Source of the DNA: Entomortierella parvispora
Taxonomy: Eukaryota > Mortierellomycota > Mortierellomycetes > Mortierellales > Mortierellaceae
Direction: 5' to 3'
DNA: 64,000 bases
NCBI GenBank assembly: GCA_963573315.1
Contig: OY752151.1
Coordinates: forward strand, 1,178,001-1,242,000
The notes beneath the pieces were generated by a model that was not told the origin of the DNA, did not search any database, and saw only the letters and a list, made by a program, of their open reading frames with translations. A program made the translations under genes and the position numbers. Positions 54,586 to 64,000 of the stretch are shown here, one piece after another; position 1 is the stretch's first letter; each line of letters opens with the position of its first letter.

Positions 54586-57500
54586 TAAGCTAGACTGGTC
54601 TGGGCAGTGCAAAGTTTCTGCCCCTGTAAAAAAAAAAAAGAAAAGAGAATGATAACGAACGATACTTCAGGGGTAAAGTAAAAAAGACATGGTTCAATTG
54701 ACCACAGCTCCCAGAAAATCGATCCTCTTCCCCCTGCTTTTCCCTTCTGTTGTCCCATGAAACGAACGTGGTGTTCATTGAGCACTACCGAACAGTTTGC
54801 ATGATGCATACATGAAGGACTCGTGGAAGAGGCGGAGAGAGAAAAAGGAGGCACAAAAGAAAAAAAAAAAAGGTGTTGATGTGCAGACTGCAGGAGAAAA
54901 CATTTCCTTCGCCTTTTCTCTTTTGTTTTGCCATGCTTTGTTTCTGTTTCCCGCGTCCTGACTCGAAGTAAAAAAAGCCAAAGTCCGGTGGCATGAATTC
55001 CGAGGAGGAAAAACGTTGGCGCAAAGTGAGCCAGACCAACAATACAGTATAAGTACAGTACCTTTGAGCACTAGAGATAACAGGTCAACCACAAGGACAC
55101 ACACCCACACACACACACAAAAGTACAAGTGTTCAAAAGTTTGAAAAAAATCATGACCAACCAGTTATCAACAACGTTCCAACCTCTGTGAACGCGGGGC
55201 AACAGTTGTTGTTGTTGTTGTTGTTGTTGTTGCGCGATTTTGAGAAGAGCGAGGTCAACAACAGGTTTCCTTGCTCAAAACACGAATTCAACCTTTCAGA
55301 GGAGAGGAGAGGAGAGGAGACGAGATGGAGCAAAAAACAAAGGCGGAGAGCACAGGAAAAAGGCAAAAAAAGAGGGGTCACAAACACATCTGCCGACTTT
55401 CGGACCTTGACCCTCGAATGGTTCTTTTTTTTCTTTATGTTTGGTTTCGCTTGGTCTTTTTTTGTTTGTGCGACAATGGATTCTCTTGGTGGATTGTGTG
55501 CGCAAACGTAAAAAAGAGTGGGAGAAAAAAACAAGGACGGAATAGGGTTCTTTGAATGAGAGAGCACCAATTACGGTTCGCCTGCCCAATCTCAAATGCT
55601 GTGTCCATGCTCTTTCCATGCTCTCGCTACTGTGGAAAGAAGACCAAGGAAAAAAAGAGGACACACAGGAGTCAGGATGGGGGGTGGCATGTTTTTTATT
55701 GTTGTTGTTGTTGTTGTGCTATGCTCTCTTTCTTTCGTTCATTCGTTCTTTCTCGGATGGACCACCAAAAGGAAAAAAAAAAAAGATCGAGGTGGTCCAA
55801 TTGACGTTCAGGTCCAAGAGACAAGAGTTGAGAACTGGAAGACAGAGTAAACTAGAACATGTCCTCGCAAGGAAGGAGATTGAGAGAGAGAGAGAGAAAG
55901 AGAGGGAGAGATTGTGTGTGTTTGTTTACGTGTGGTATGCGCGAGTGAGAAGTTCAAAGTCGGAGGTTCCCGAGCGGGCGTAACAATAGAGAACAATACA
56001 AACAAATGAGTGCATGGGTTGGAAGCGAAGAGAAACAGGCTGTTCCCTGCGACGCCTATACCGTGCCAGGCCGGTTTGTGTTCGCAAACACTCTTTCATT
56101 TGTCCTCGACCATCTGAGCCTTCAGCATGAAAGAGAAAAAACGGCCAGACAGGAAAACAAGAACATACAGATTATGCAAAAAGGCACAAATGGGCAACCG
56201 GAAGAACAAGAGTGGATTGACAGACGGAGAGAGTGCGAGCGACTGCTGTGGGAAAGTGGGGCGGCTCGTGGGGTCCGGTGCGCTGTGCCAATCGCCCAAC
56301 CGTCCGTCCAGAAAATACACGCACGCACACACACAAGGGAAAACAAAGAAGGTTGGTCTCTGCCCGTGTCGAGCAGTGAGATTTTGTTCGTCACCCTCGT
56401 TTTTCTTTGGTGCGTTTGTTTTTGTGTCTTCATCGCGGTCCCTCAATTCTTCCATCGATTCTTTCCCTCTCTCCCTCTCTCTTTCTCTTTTTTTTTCTCT
56501 CTCTCTCGCTCTCCCCTTTCTCCGCCTCTTTCCTCACTCTCCCCCTCCCTTCGTGCTCCCCCGCACGTCCTTATTCCACTCCCACACCTTTGTCTTTGAG
56601 ATTTTGACCGCCGCCCCGCTGTCAGATTCCGCACAGCGTCTTCTTCTTCAAAGGTACGTTCCTCCCCTCCGTCATTCTCACTATGAATCTCGGATTGAAA
56701 CCTTCCTCTACAATACGTTTGCCTATGTCTACCTTGGACTGCACAGCCGCAGCCGCGAGGAGTTTTTGCGCACTGGGAGCTGCTACCCCCTTGGGACAAG
56801 GGGGCGGAGGGTTTGAATTCCATCACCTTTATTTTTTTTTCTCCTCGTCATCTCCTGTTAAACTGGCGCTTTTGCCTTTCCATTGCGCCCAATGAGCTGG
56901 GTAGTCTTTTTTCTTTATACCATCGGCGCAAGGGCCGCCATCCGACCTGGGTCTCCTTGTTTCGTTTATTCTTTCACGGTTTCATTTGTTTCTTTTAGTT
57001 TTTCTTTCATGAGCAATTGTTTGCCGCCATCGTCTTTTCACCTGACCAGTCTGACGACTCCCCTTTCGCTGCGTCTTGTTGATCACGACCGTTTCCTCAA
57101 AACTACTCGGAGAGATGGTGGTTTTTGCTGTTGCTATTTATTTGTATGTTTGTATTGTTGTTGTGATGTGTTGTTGATCTCGACCAATTGTATCGAAGGG
57201 GTGCGCAGGGGCGCGGTGGAAGCACAGAGCAAAGGAAAAAAAAAGGCGCCAAAAAAAGCGCGGTGTTTTGGGTACTGTACCCTACATCTCAACAATTTTT
57301 CAACGGGGTCGGTCGTCCCGTTCTTTCCGTCCCTGCTGATGATTCCATCGCGTGTTGGTTGATGTATCGCGTTGTTTCGTACCCTGTTTTTTCTTTTCTC
57401 TTCCTTTTCCTTCTCTCAAAATCTTTTTTCACTTCCTCCCAAAAAGAACAAGGGAAGAGGTATGAAGGTGTGAAGTGAGAAAGTGAGAAGAAAGAGAAAG

Positions 57501-57660
57501 GCTGATGATGTCCGGCCTTGTTGCTTTGACATTCCTTGAAAAAAAAAAACGAGCGAACCTGTTATTGATGCCGTACTAACGCGACCTATCGCGCCTTCTT
57601 CTTCCCGCTCTCTGTCTTTTGCTCCTCAGTATAATTACCCTTGGATTTCCCACCATTTTT
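54586..57660. other. 3.1-kb region without supported gene; simple repeats
   Basis: GTT trinucleotide repeat at 55205-55231 and a second near 55700-55718, GA runs at 55880-55905, and a strongly pyrimidine-rich plus-strand stretch 56455-56590. The last is followed by TTCTTCTTCAAAGGTACGT at about 56640-56660, which looks like a promoter plus an untranslated first exon with a donor site; no coding exon follows convincingly. Frames here are low-complexity. An RNA gene or lineage-specific gene cannot be excluded. Confidence -1.
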
Positions 57661-57668
57661 TATAAAAG
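57661..57668 (+). promoter_or_regulatory. TATA box of zinc-finger gene
   Basis: TATAAAAG 85 bases before the ATG at 57746, followed by a pyrimidine-rich leader. This makes the nearby ATG the likely start. Confidence -1.
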
Positions 57669-57745
57669 AGCCTTCCTTATCTTTCTTTCTTTTCTCTTTC
57701 CTCCCACCCTCCATTTTCCTTTTTTTTCTTTATCTTTTTTCCACA

Positions 57746-59728
57746 ATGGCATCCTCCATGGTTGAGCAGCGAAACCACTCTCAACGACAACTTGTTCGGG
57801 AACAAGATCGTTCACGATACGAGCTTCCTCCGCATCACCAACAACCACGTCAACGTCATTATGCCTATTACTCTCATCCTCCTCAACTGAACCCACTCCG
57901 ACCCGAACAATCAGAAAATCGAACTGAGCCGGGTCAATATCGGCAACAGCATGGTCCAGAACCGCGGTATTCGGAATACCCTCCGAGTCCTCCTCGTCTT
58001 CACCGGCCTTACTCGCCGCTACAACAATCTCGGCCTTCCCAGCCTCCGTCTCATCCCGAGCAACCTCACCACCCACATCATTATCATCACCATCCTCATC
58101 ATGAACCACAACAACAGCAGGAAAGACATCCTCACCCCCACCCCCACTATTCCCACCAACACCCACATCAACAGCAGCGTCCGCACCAGCGACCAGAAGC
58201 ACACCTTCAGCCACAGCCACAGTCGCCACCTCTACGCGTGACATACAGCCACTATAGACAGCATCCGGATGCCAACAACAGGGTCGCAAAATGGCCCATA
58301 GCGTCTTCCATGGTAATAAGATCTCGCCCTGAAAAATTATATCACGAGAAGAAATGTAAATGTAAATCTCAACCTCAACTGAACCTGACCACAACGATGT
58401 CCCCCGACCCCTCCCCCCCGCTCCCTCGTTTTTCTTTTCTTCCAGGTACACACGTGGACCCCATATACCTGCAATTGGCCCGAATGCAGTACGGTTTTTG
58501 ACTCTGCTCGAGCTTTGAAAGCTCATATGAAGGCACATACGATGGCCGTTTTGAAAGCAGCAAAGGAGGCCCAGATGGTTGTTGACGATGAAGAAGAGGA
58601 GGAAGAAGTAGAAGAAGAGGAAGAAGAAGAAGAAGAAGAGGAGGAGGAAAGAAAAGCAAGACAACAGGAAAAGGCTTCCCCTTGTCCTTCAGAACCCCAT
58701 AGTGATAGTAGCAGCTCTAGCAATAGTAGCGGTAAGACCCTCGTCGGCTCTCCCTCCCTTGGCGATGCCACCCTGATCGCTGGCGTGAAGACAAAGTCGG
58801 CTACAACCTCTAGCAGGAAAAAGAAATATTTCTGTTCCTGGCCAGAATGTGACAAGGTCCTGTCCACGCCCAAGAGTTTAAAAGACCATGTCCAGATCCA
58901 TGTCGAACGCAAGGCGGGGCTCAAGTTACCGTGCCCTGTTCCAGGGTGTGACAAAGTCTTTGGGACCGGCAGATGCATGCGAGCCCATCAATTGCGATGC
59001 AGTCAAGTCAAGTCTGGTAAACGATTGCCTTGCCCTATCGAAGGATGCGAGATCACGTTCGGGAGCACGGATTACGTCCGCCGACACGTACTAGATCACG
59101 AAAAGGGCTTGATCGGTCTCAACTTTGATTGTGATTTCGGGGATTGTAAAGTCGTCCTCTCGAACCAATTGACCTTGCAGAGGCACAAGCAATTGCATCT
59201 CGAACAATCCCTGGGAATCGAATGGCGGTGCCTGGTCCCCACGTGTGGTCGCGTCTCCTCCGGGAGCAAACAGTTGATCGATCATCAAGTTCGAGTCCAC
59301 CGGGATCTACCAGAGAATTATTTGTTTCATTGTCCTTATAACCGCTGCAACGAGTCTTTTACTGCACAGCGATCTGCCTACAAGCATGAATGTCTGTTCC
59401 AACAGGTAATGCATCCGGAGATAGAGAGAAGGAGAGGATGGAGACCCAATTGAATCGTTACTGAATCCCCCTTTCACTCTCTCTAACCCTTTTTTTTTCT
59501 TGTCCTAATTCCATTTCTCTTCCTCAGCTAAAGTGCCCAATTGAGGGATGTGTCTGTTCTCCAACTTCCGAGGCCTCCCTGGAGGCACATCTATGGATGC
59601 ACAAGAACCTCAAGACTCGACCCCCTTATCCTTGTTTTGAGGAGGGTTGTTCCAAAGTCTTTGACAACAAGGAAGGAATCCTCGCCCATGCTTTGACCCA
59701 TGTGCCTGGAAGTAAAAGAACAAAATAA
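57746..59728 (+). CDS. C2H2 zinc-finger protein with nine CX4C fingers
   Basis: Exons 57746-58312, 58446-59405, 59528-59728; 575 residues. Residues 1-185 are His/Pro/Gln-rich and disordered. Then fingers: YTCNWPECSTVF...HMKAH, a long acidic Glu tract (about 235-255) and Ser-rich linker, then YFCSWPECDKVL, LPCPVPGCDKVF (ends H-X3-C), LPCPIEGCEITF, FDCDFGDCKVVL, WRCLVPTCGRVS, FHCPYNRCNESF (second His missing), LKCPIEGCVCSP and YPCFEEGCSKVF. Every finger uses C-X4-C spacing and linkers lack the TGEKP form. Nine fingers of this spacing recall transcription factor IIIA, but the acidic insert after finger 1 and the irregular fingers prevent a firm call; a DNA- or RNA-binding regulator is the safe reading. 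The third exon supplies the last two fingers. Confidence -1.
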
Positions 59729-60094
59729 AGACGGACCAAGCTGTTCCTTGGAAAACAACAACAATAACAACAACAACAGCAACAAGAAAAGGCCGTGATA
59801 GACCCATATCGTGATCATAACTGCGTTAAACGGGATAGAACAAGGAGTCATCGCGGGAAGAGCGTTGCCGAAAGTGAGAAAATAGTAATATTTTGGTCTA
59901 TGGAAAATTAGAATCAAATTTCCGTCCATTTGGAAGAAGAATCCCAGACGGAAGGCGGGAAAGAAAAGAAAAGAAAAAAAGAGAAGCGCTATGTATACTT
60001 ATTTACCTGGTGGTGGGGTTGGAGGGAGAAGAGGCGATGGTTTTTTTTGGGGGGGGGGATATACATATGTACACTATCTACAAATACGAAGTGG
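59729..60094. other. Convergent 3' region of zinc-finger and Pumilio genes
   Basis: 366 bases. Contains CAACAA repeats near 59757-59785, a G-run at 60049-60058, and the two Pumilio-type sites described separately. No gene. Confidence -1.
60058..60073 (-). promoter_or_regulatory. Tandem Pumilio response elements in the Pumilio 3' UTR
   Basis: On the minus strand, 22 bases after the stop codon, two octamers abut: TGTACATA then TGTATATC. The first matches the UGUANAUA consensus exactly; the second matches seven of eight positions. The repeats of the encoded protein predict exactly this recognition (see gene), so autoregulation is plausible. Confidence -1.
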
Positions 60095-63000
60095 TTATGA
60101 ATGTGCAGTGGCGTTGGCGGGCATAGGGGACGAGGATCCGACAGCAGAAGAGGACGAGGCACCGTGGGTCACAAAACTGTCCACTCCGGACTGGGAGTTT
60201 TGCATTGCCATGAGTCTTTCGACCTCTGTTGTTTGTTTCAAAGGAAGGAGAAAGAACGAGGAGCGGTAAGATTAGCATGCATAGGAGAAAGTGCGGAGTA
60301 ATTCAAAACAAACAAACAAACAAACAAAAAAAGTCAACTCGGCAAGGACGTACTGGTGATCAAATGCTTTCCATAGGTATACTTCTTGAGCGACGGCAAC
60401 TGAGGCTTGATCTTGGCCACTAAAACATCTCTCTGCTCGCCGTCCACGACATCCAACATCTTTTGGATCACATAGTTTGCAAACTGATCCTTCATCATCA
60501 GCACCAGAGGCATGGTACCGTCGGGTTTGGTCGTGATCACCTCCTCAATCAACTTTTGACGATCCAATTTCGATCCATAGGCTACACACTTCTCCACCAC
60601 ATTACTAGCAAACTTGTGTTTGCTCAGAGGGAGAACTTGGCCAAAGATCTTGGAGACCACCAACGATTTCTCGGAAGGTTTGCCGCGTTCGAGGATGTGC
60701 TGGATCACATAGTTTCCGTACTGATCCTGAACGAGGTTGGGGATGTACTTGTGAAGTTCGTCCATCAAGGGCTACACGAAAGAGGAAAAAGAAACCCGGT
60801 CAGTCGGGATATCCTACGATAGCTAGCAATTAGGTATATCCTTTCAAAAAGTCGGCTGTGAACATACTGTCTTGGTCTCTGAGCAATATTCAAACATTCT
60901 CTGAATAACTCTGCATCCATAGGGGTGAGTTGCCAACGTATAGACCTGTCCTGTGAAAGCATTGATAATGAACTGGATATGTTCGGCAGGAACACACTCG
61001 ATCGCCTTCTGGATCACGTGGTTTCCGTTCTGGTCCTTGACACACTTCAGGACGTTGCCATCCAACTCCTTCACCAAAATGGCTTGCTGGTCACTCAAGA
61101 CGTGCTCCAATCCTTTTTGGACGACTCGGCAGCCGTACATCTGCAGGGCCAAGGACAGGACGTGGCCTTCCATCTGTTGAGCAAGTACAGTCTTTTGATC
61201 CTGTTGTCCATGCTCGAAAAACTTTTGAATCACATAGTTGCCAAAGACATCCGTCATCAACTGCAGAGCGTGAGGAAGGATCTCTTCAAAGACCATCTGC
61301 TTCTCCTCATCTGTGGCAGTCTCGAGCTTTTGCTGAATGAAGCGCGATCCGTGTTGGTCACTGCTGAATTCAACAACGCTTCCAGCAATATCCTAAAAGT
61401 AGAGAGAGAGAGAGAGAGAGGGGGGGGGGGGGGGTGGGGGTTCAAAAGGATAAGTCAATCATCCAGTCAATTCCCAGAGGAAAGAGGGGAAAAGGCGTGC
61501 TTGTAGAGACAGCGAAATATTACCTTGAGTTCGTATTTCTTGTTGGTCTTATTGTTTCTGAAGTCCTCCAACAATGCACTGCGTTGACCGTGAGCACCAT
61601 CCGAATGAGCATCCGTGCCAGATTCGTCTTCGGCATGATGTTGCTGTTGTTGCTGTCTGTTGTGGCTATTAGGGGGACTGGCGTTCGAGCTCGACCAGGA
61701 CGAAGCCTGGTGCTCAGACTCTGAGTTACCCTTGGCGTTTTCCTGGTTCTTTTGATGCTTTTGCTTAGATCGACCCTGTTGCTTAGGCTGATTATGATGT
61801 CCTTGCTTGGGAGTAGAGCCGCCCGCCTGTTGCGTCTGTGATTGCTGCTGCTGCTGCAAAAGAAGAAGCTGCTGTTGTTGCAGGAGAATCTGCTGCGACT
61901 GAAGACGGAGTTTCTGCTCAGCTGCTACATTGGCAGCCGCGGCGATGCGAGCGTCCATGTGAGCCGAGTTGGGAGAATTCATTCCAGAGCCCCTGCCACT
62001 GACGTTTCCAGAGAACTCGCCAGAGAAGGAGCCACCTGCCAAAGAGCTGGGAGAATAGACACCACCATGTTGCTGCTGGAGTTGAAGATGAGAAGCCTTG
62101 TGGAAATCAGGAGTCAAGCTCAGGCCAGGATTCTGGATACGACGTGGATCGTAAGCCAGATCATTCGCCCTGAATCCCAGAGATGCCTCATCATGACCTT
62201 CAAACATCGAGTGAAAATCTACAAGGCAAACAGTAAAGATCAGGAATTTGAAGCTGCAAAGAGCAAAAAGAGAGCTTGCGTCACTGCCAACGGTCTCTTT
62301 GTACCCTCTTTGTACCTTTCTGAGCGGGAATGAACTGGTCCTTCTTGGCCAAGAATCCAGGGTGATTCATCTGATTGTAATCGTATCCATATTGAGGGTT
62401 GATTAATCGTGGATCCTTCAGCATGGTCTGGTTCTCGAAATAAGGCGAGTAGGCTGTCACGGGAGTGTGGGATCCATGATAGCCCTGTTTCTGCTGCAAA
62501 AGGTGTAGCTGTTGGTGCTGCTGACGCTGCTGTTGCTGAAGTTGCATCTGTTGCAGCTTCAACTGCTGCTGACCAAGCTCATACTGCTGTCTCCTAATAT
62601 TAGCCTGCTGAATAGCCAATTCATCCTCCTATGAAAGACAAAGGTTGGGAAATATGCCACGTTAGTTCGTATCTCGTTGTCGTTGCCATTATGATAGAGA
62701 AGGTGGATTAAAAAGTACCGAATCATTAAAGCCCATATTCTGCATGCCAAACTCTAGATCCGACTGACCGGCATCCTGATCCAACGAGAAACCAGGGGGG
62801 GCGTTCTTTGTAAAGTTGCGGTTATGGATAGGAGGCGTGGAGGACGAGCGAGGAGGGGGAGCAAACTTGGTCTGAAACAGGGGCGACCGGGCACTGACGG
62901 CAGACGGTATCCGCTCTTCATCGCCACCATCCAACGCCGCATTGAGGACAGACTTTAGGTGAGAGGATCGGTCATCCAGGTCGTCACCATTGTCGTGCAA

Positions 63001-63947
63001 TTGGTCTTCCAGTTCAGTTGCCTCTGCGGATCCGTGACGTAAGGTCGACGACTGGGACAATGGCGATCGCAACGCTTGACTGGGCGAGAGTCCCTGGCTC
63101 AAAAGGTGGTGAGATTGCTGTTGGCTAGAGTGGTGGCCATGATGGGGCATGTTCAGGAGCGGGGAAGGCGATCTGGGGAAATCATGGGCGGGCGATGAAA
63201 CAGTGGGTGCCCAGATATGGCTCATATGGTCGGTGGAATGCGCTCCGAAGAGAGGGGAGCTTGGCATGGACGCGACGCTCCTGGCGGGTTCCAATCCATA
63301 GCGAGGAAGCATAGGCGAGTGCGTCTCGCTTCTTGGAGCGTCTGCAGACTTGATGTCCTGTCTCCATAGCAAAGATGGATCGGCCGCGCGGGGATGGAGC
63401 GCAGACGAGGAGGAGCCAAAGTGATCGTCTCGACCAAGATCTGCTAGTTCAAGCGGGATTCCAAAGAAAAGAGACCCAGCGACACGATTTTGCAAAAGAG
63501 GAAGACGTTAGGTTTAGCAGTGATCCATAGTGAGTGTCCCGTTTACTGGCAGCGATTCATCGTCGACCTCGAGTGGATCGATCCATTACCTTTTCCAAAT
63601 CGACTGTTGCTGCTGGTATCATCCAGACCCTTCAGGCCGTCCGAGCCTAGTCCAGACAAGGTCGTTCCAGGGTTGGACCACATCTGCCAAGACAACCCAG
63701 GGGAGTACATGGAAGAAGGTGCCAACCGTGGATCCTGGCGCGATGGAGACATGTACACGTTTTGGTAGTCGGACTCGGAACGAAGATCCGAAGACGGCTG
63801 CGAGTCAAATCCTGGGCCCAGACCGAATCGAGATTGGGCCTGGTTAGGTGGTGCAGAGCTGGAGCGCGAGATATCGAAGCCGATGCTGGCGCCAGGCATG
63901 CCACTTCCATAGTCGTTGAGCTTGCCACGCAGAAGAGTGGCGAGTTG
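60095..63947 (-). CDS. Pumilio/PUF RNA-binding protein, 5' partial
   Basis: Binds UGUA-containing 3' UTRs and promotes deadenylation and repression. Seven exons in the window: 63947-63590, 63440-62719, 62628-62316, 62218-61524, 61392-60868, 60771-60354, 60225-60095 (1,053 residues). The acceptor at 63948 shows that at least one more 5' exon lies beyond the right edge. The N-terminal half is Ser/Pro-rich, then Gln-rich. The last three exons hold eight PUF repeats with base-contact residues S-R-Q, N-Y-Q, C-R-Q, N-H-Q, C-R-Q, N-Y-Q, S-N-E, N-Y-Q (for example [41 protein letters not shown]). That is the order of human Pumilio, predicting UGUAUAUA. The intron before the repeat exons carries (GA)n followed by a run of 14 G on the plus strand, so its acceptor has a long pyrimidine tract. 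Confidence -1.
61400..61434. repeat. GA/G microsatellite in Pumilio intron
   Basis: (AG)n of about 20 bases, then 14 G, immediately upstream (in transcript sense) of the acceptor at 61393; as RNA it is C14(CU)n, an extreme polypyrimidine tract. Confidence -1.
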
Positions 63948-64000
63948 CTAGAAAGTCATTGGATCGATAGGAAATAAAGGAGTGTTAGGCATAAAGGTCA

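Noticed and set aside
55205-55231. GTT repeat considered as CRISPR-like or structural array
   Set aside because: It is a simple trinucleotide microsatellite without spacers.

Overview
The window reads as nuclear DNA of a filamentous fungus. Genes are spliced with GT-AG introns, mostly 80-150 nt, many carrying CTAAC/CTAAT branch-like sites. Every recognisable protein is eukaryotic, and homopolymer and CT/GA tracts fill the spacers. The mix of a giant tandem-repeat secreted protein, F-box/LRR proteins with short introns and otherwise conserved housekeeping genes suggests an early-diverging fungus, most likely Mucoromycota/Mortierellomycotina. That placement is inference from gene style, not from a marker search.

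Layout, left to right. 1-2015: 3' part of NAD-dependent glycerol-3-phosphate dehydrogenase (+). 3367-5979: F-box/leucine-rich protein (+). 6390-7757: membrane protein with PSAP and PPxY motifs (+). 7965-8560: small three-exon INO80-complex subunit Ies6/INO80C (-). 9392-14031: eleven-exon COPII coat protein Sec24 (+). 14792-16455: CCR4-NOT subunit Rcd1/CNOT9 with a long glutamine tract (-). 17274-19427: B-type cyclin with D-box and KEN box (+). 20353-21378: low-complexity protein (+). 22801-24552: membrane glycoprotein-like protein (+). 25115-32509: a 2,406-residue cysteine-free secreted repeat protein of DUF3712 type (-). 35580-36368: unknown, possibly GNAT-like (-). 36802-39271: a divergent paralogue of the first cyclin (+). 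39775-39846: tRNA-Thr(AGU). 40078-40564 and 41145-41472: two tiny paralogous two-helix membrane proteins (-). 43950-45566: Pho84-type phosphate transporter (+). 46033-47877: ten-exon meiotic recombinase Dmc1 including a 16-nt microexon (-). 48161-49728: ammonium transporter (-). 52858-54585: second F-box-like protein (+). 57746-59728: C2H2 zinc-finger protein (+). 60095 to the right edge: Pumilio-family RNA-binding protein, 5' end outside the window (-).

The genes do not form one pathway. Themes are cell cycle and meiosis (two cyclins, Dmc1), post-transcriptional control (Rcd1 of CCR4-NOT, and Pumilio, a family known to recruit CCR4-NOT), nutrient uptake (phosphate and ammonium transporters) and secretion (Sec24, the giant secreted protein).

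The observations I rate highest are: the giant cysteine-free repeat protein; the cyclin pair, which shares two intron positions while the second copy has lost both APC/C degrons; a KEN degron split by a frame-neutral intron; the tandem mini-genes that share no intron position; the Dmc1 microexon; and two back-to-back Pumilio sites just after the Pumilio stop codon. All exon boundaries were read by eye from splice signals, reading frame and family similarity.
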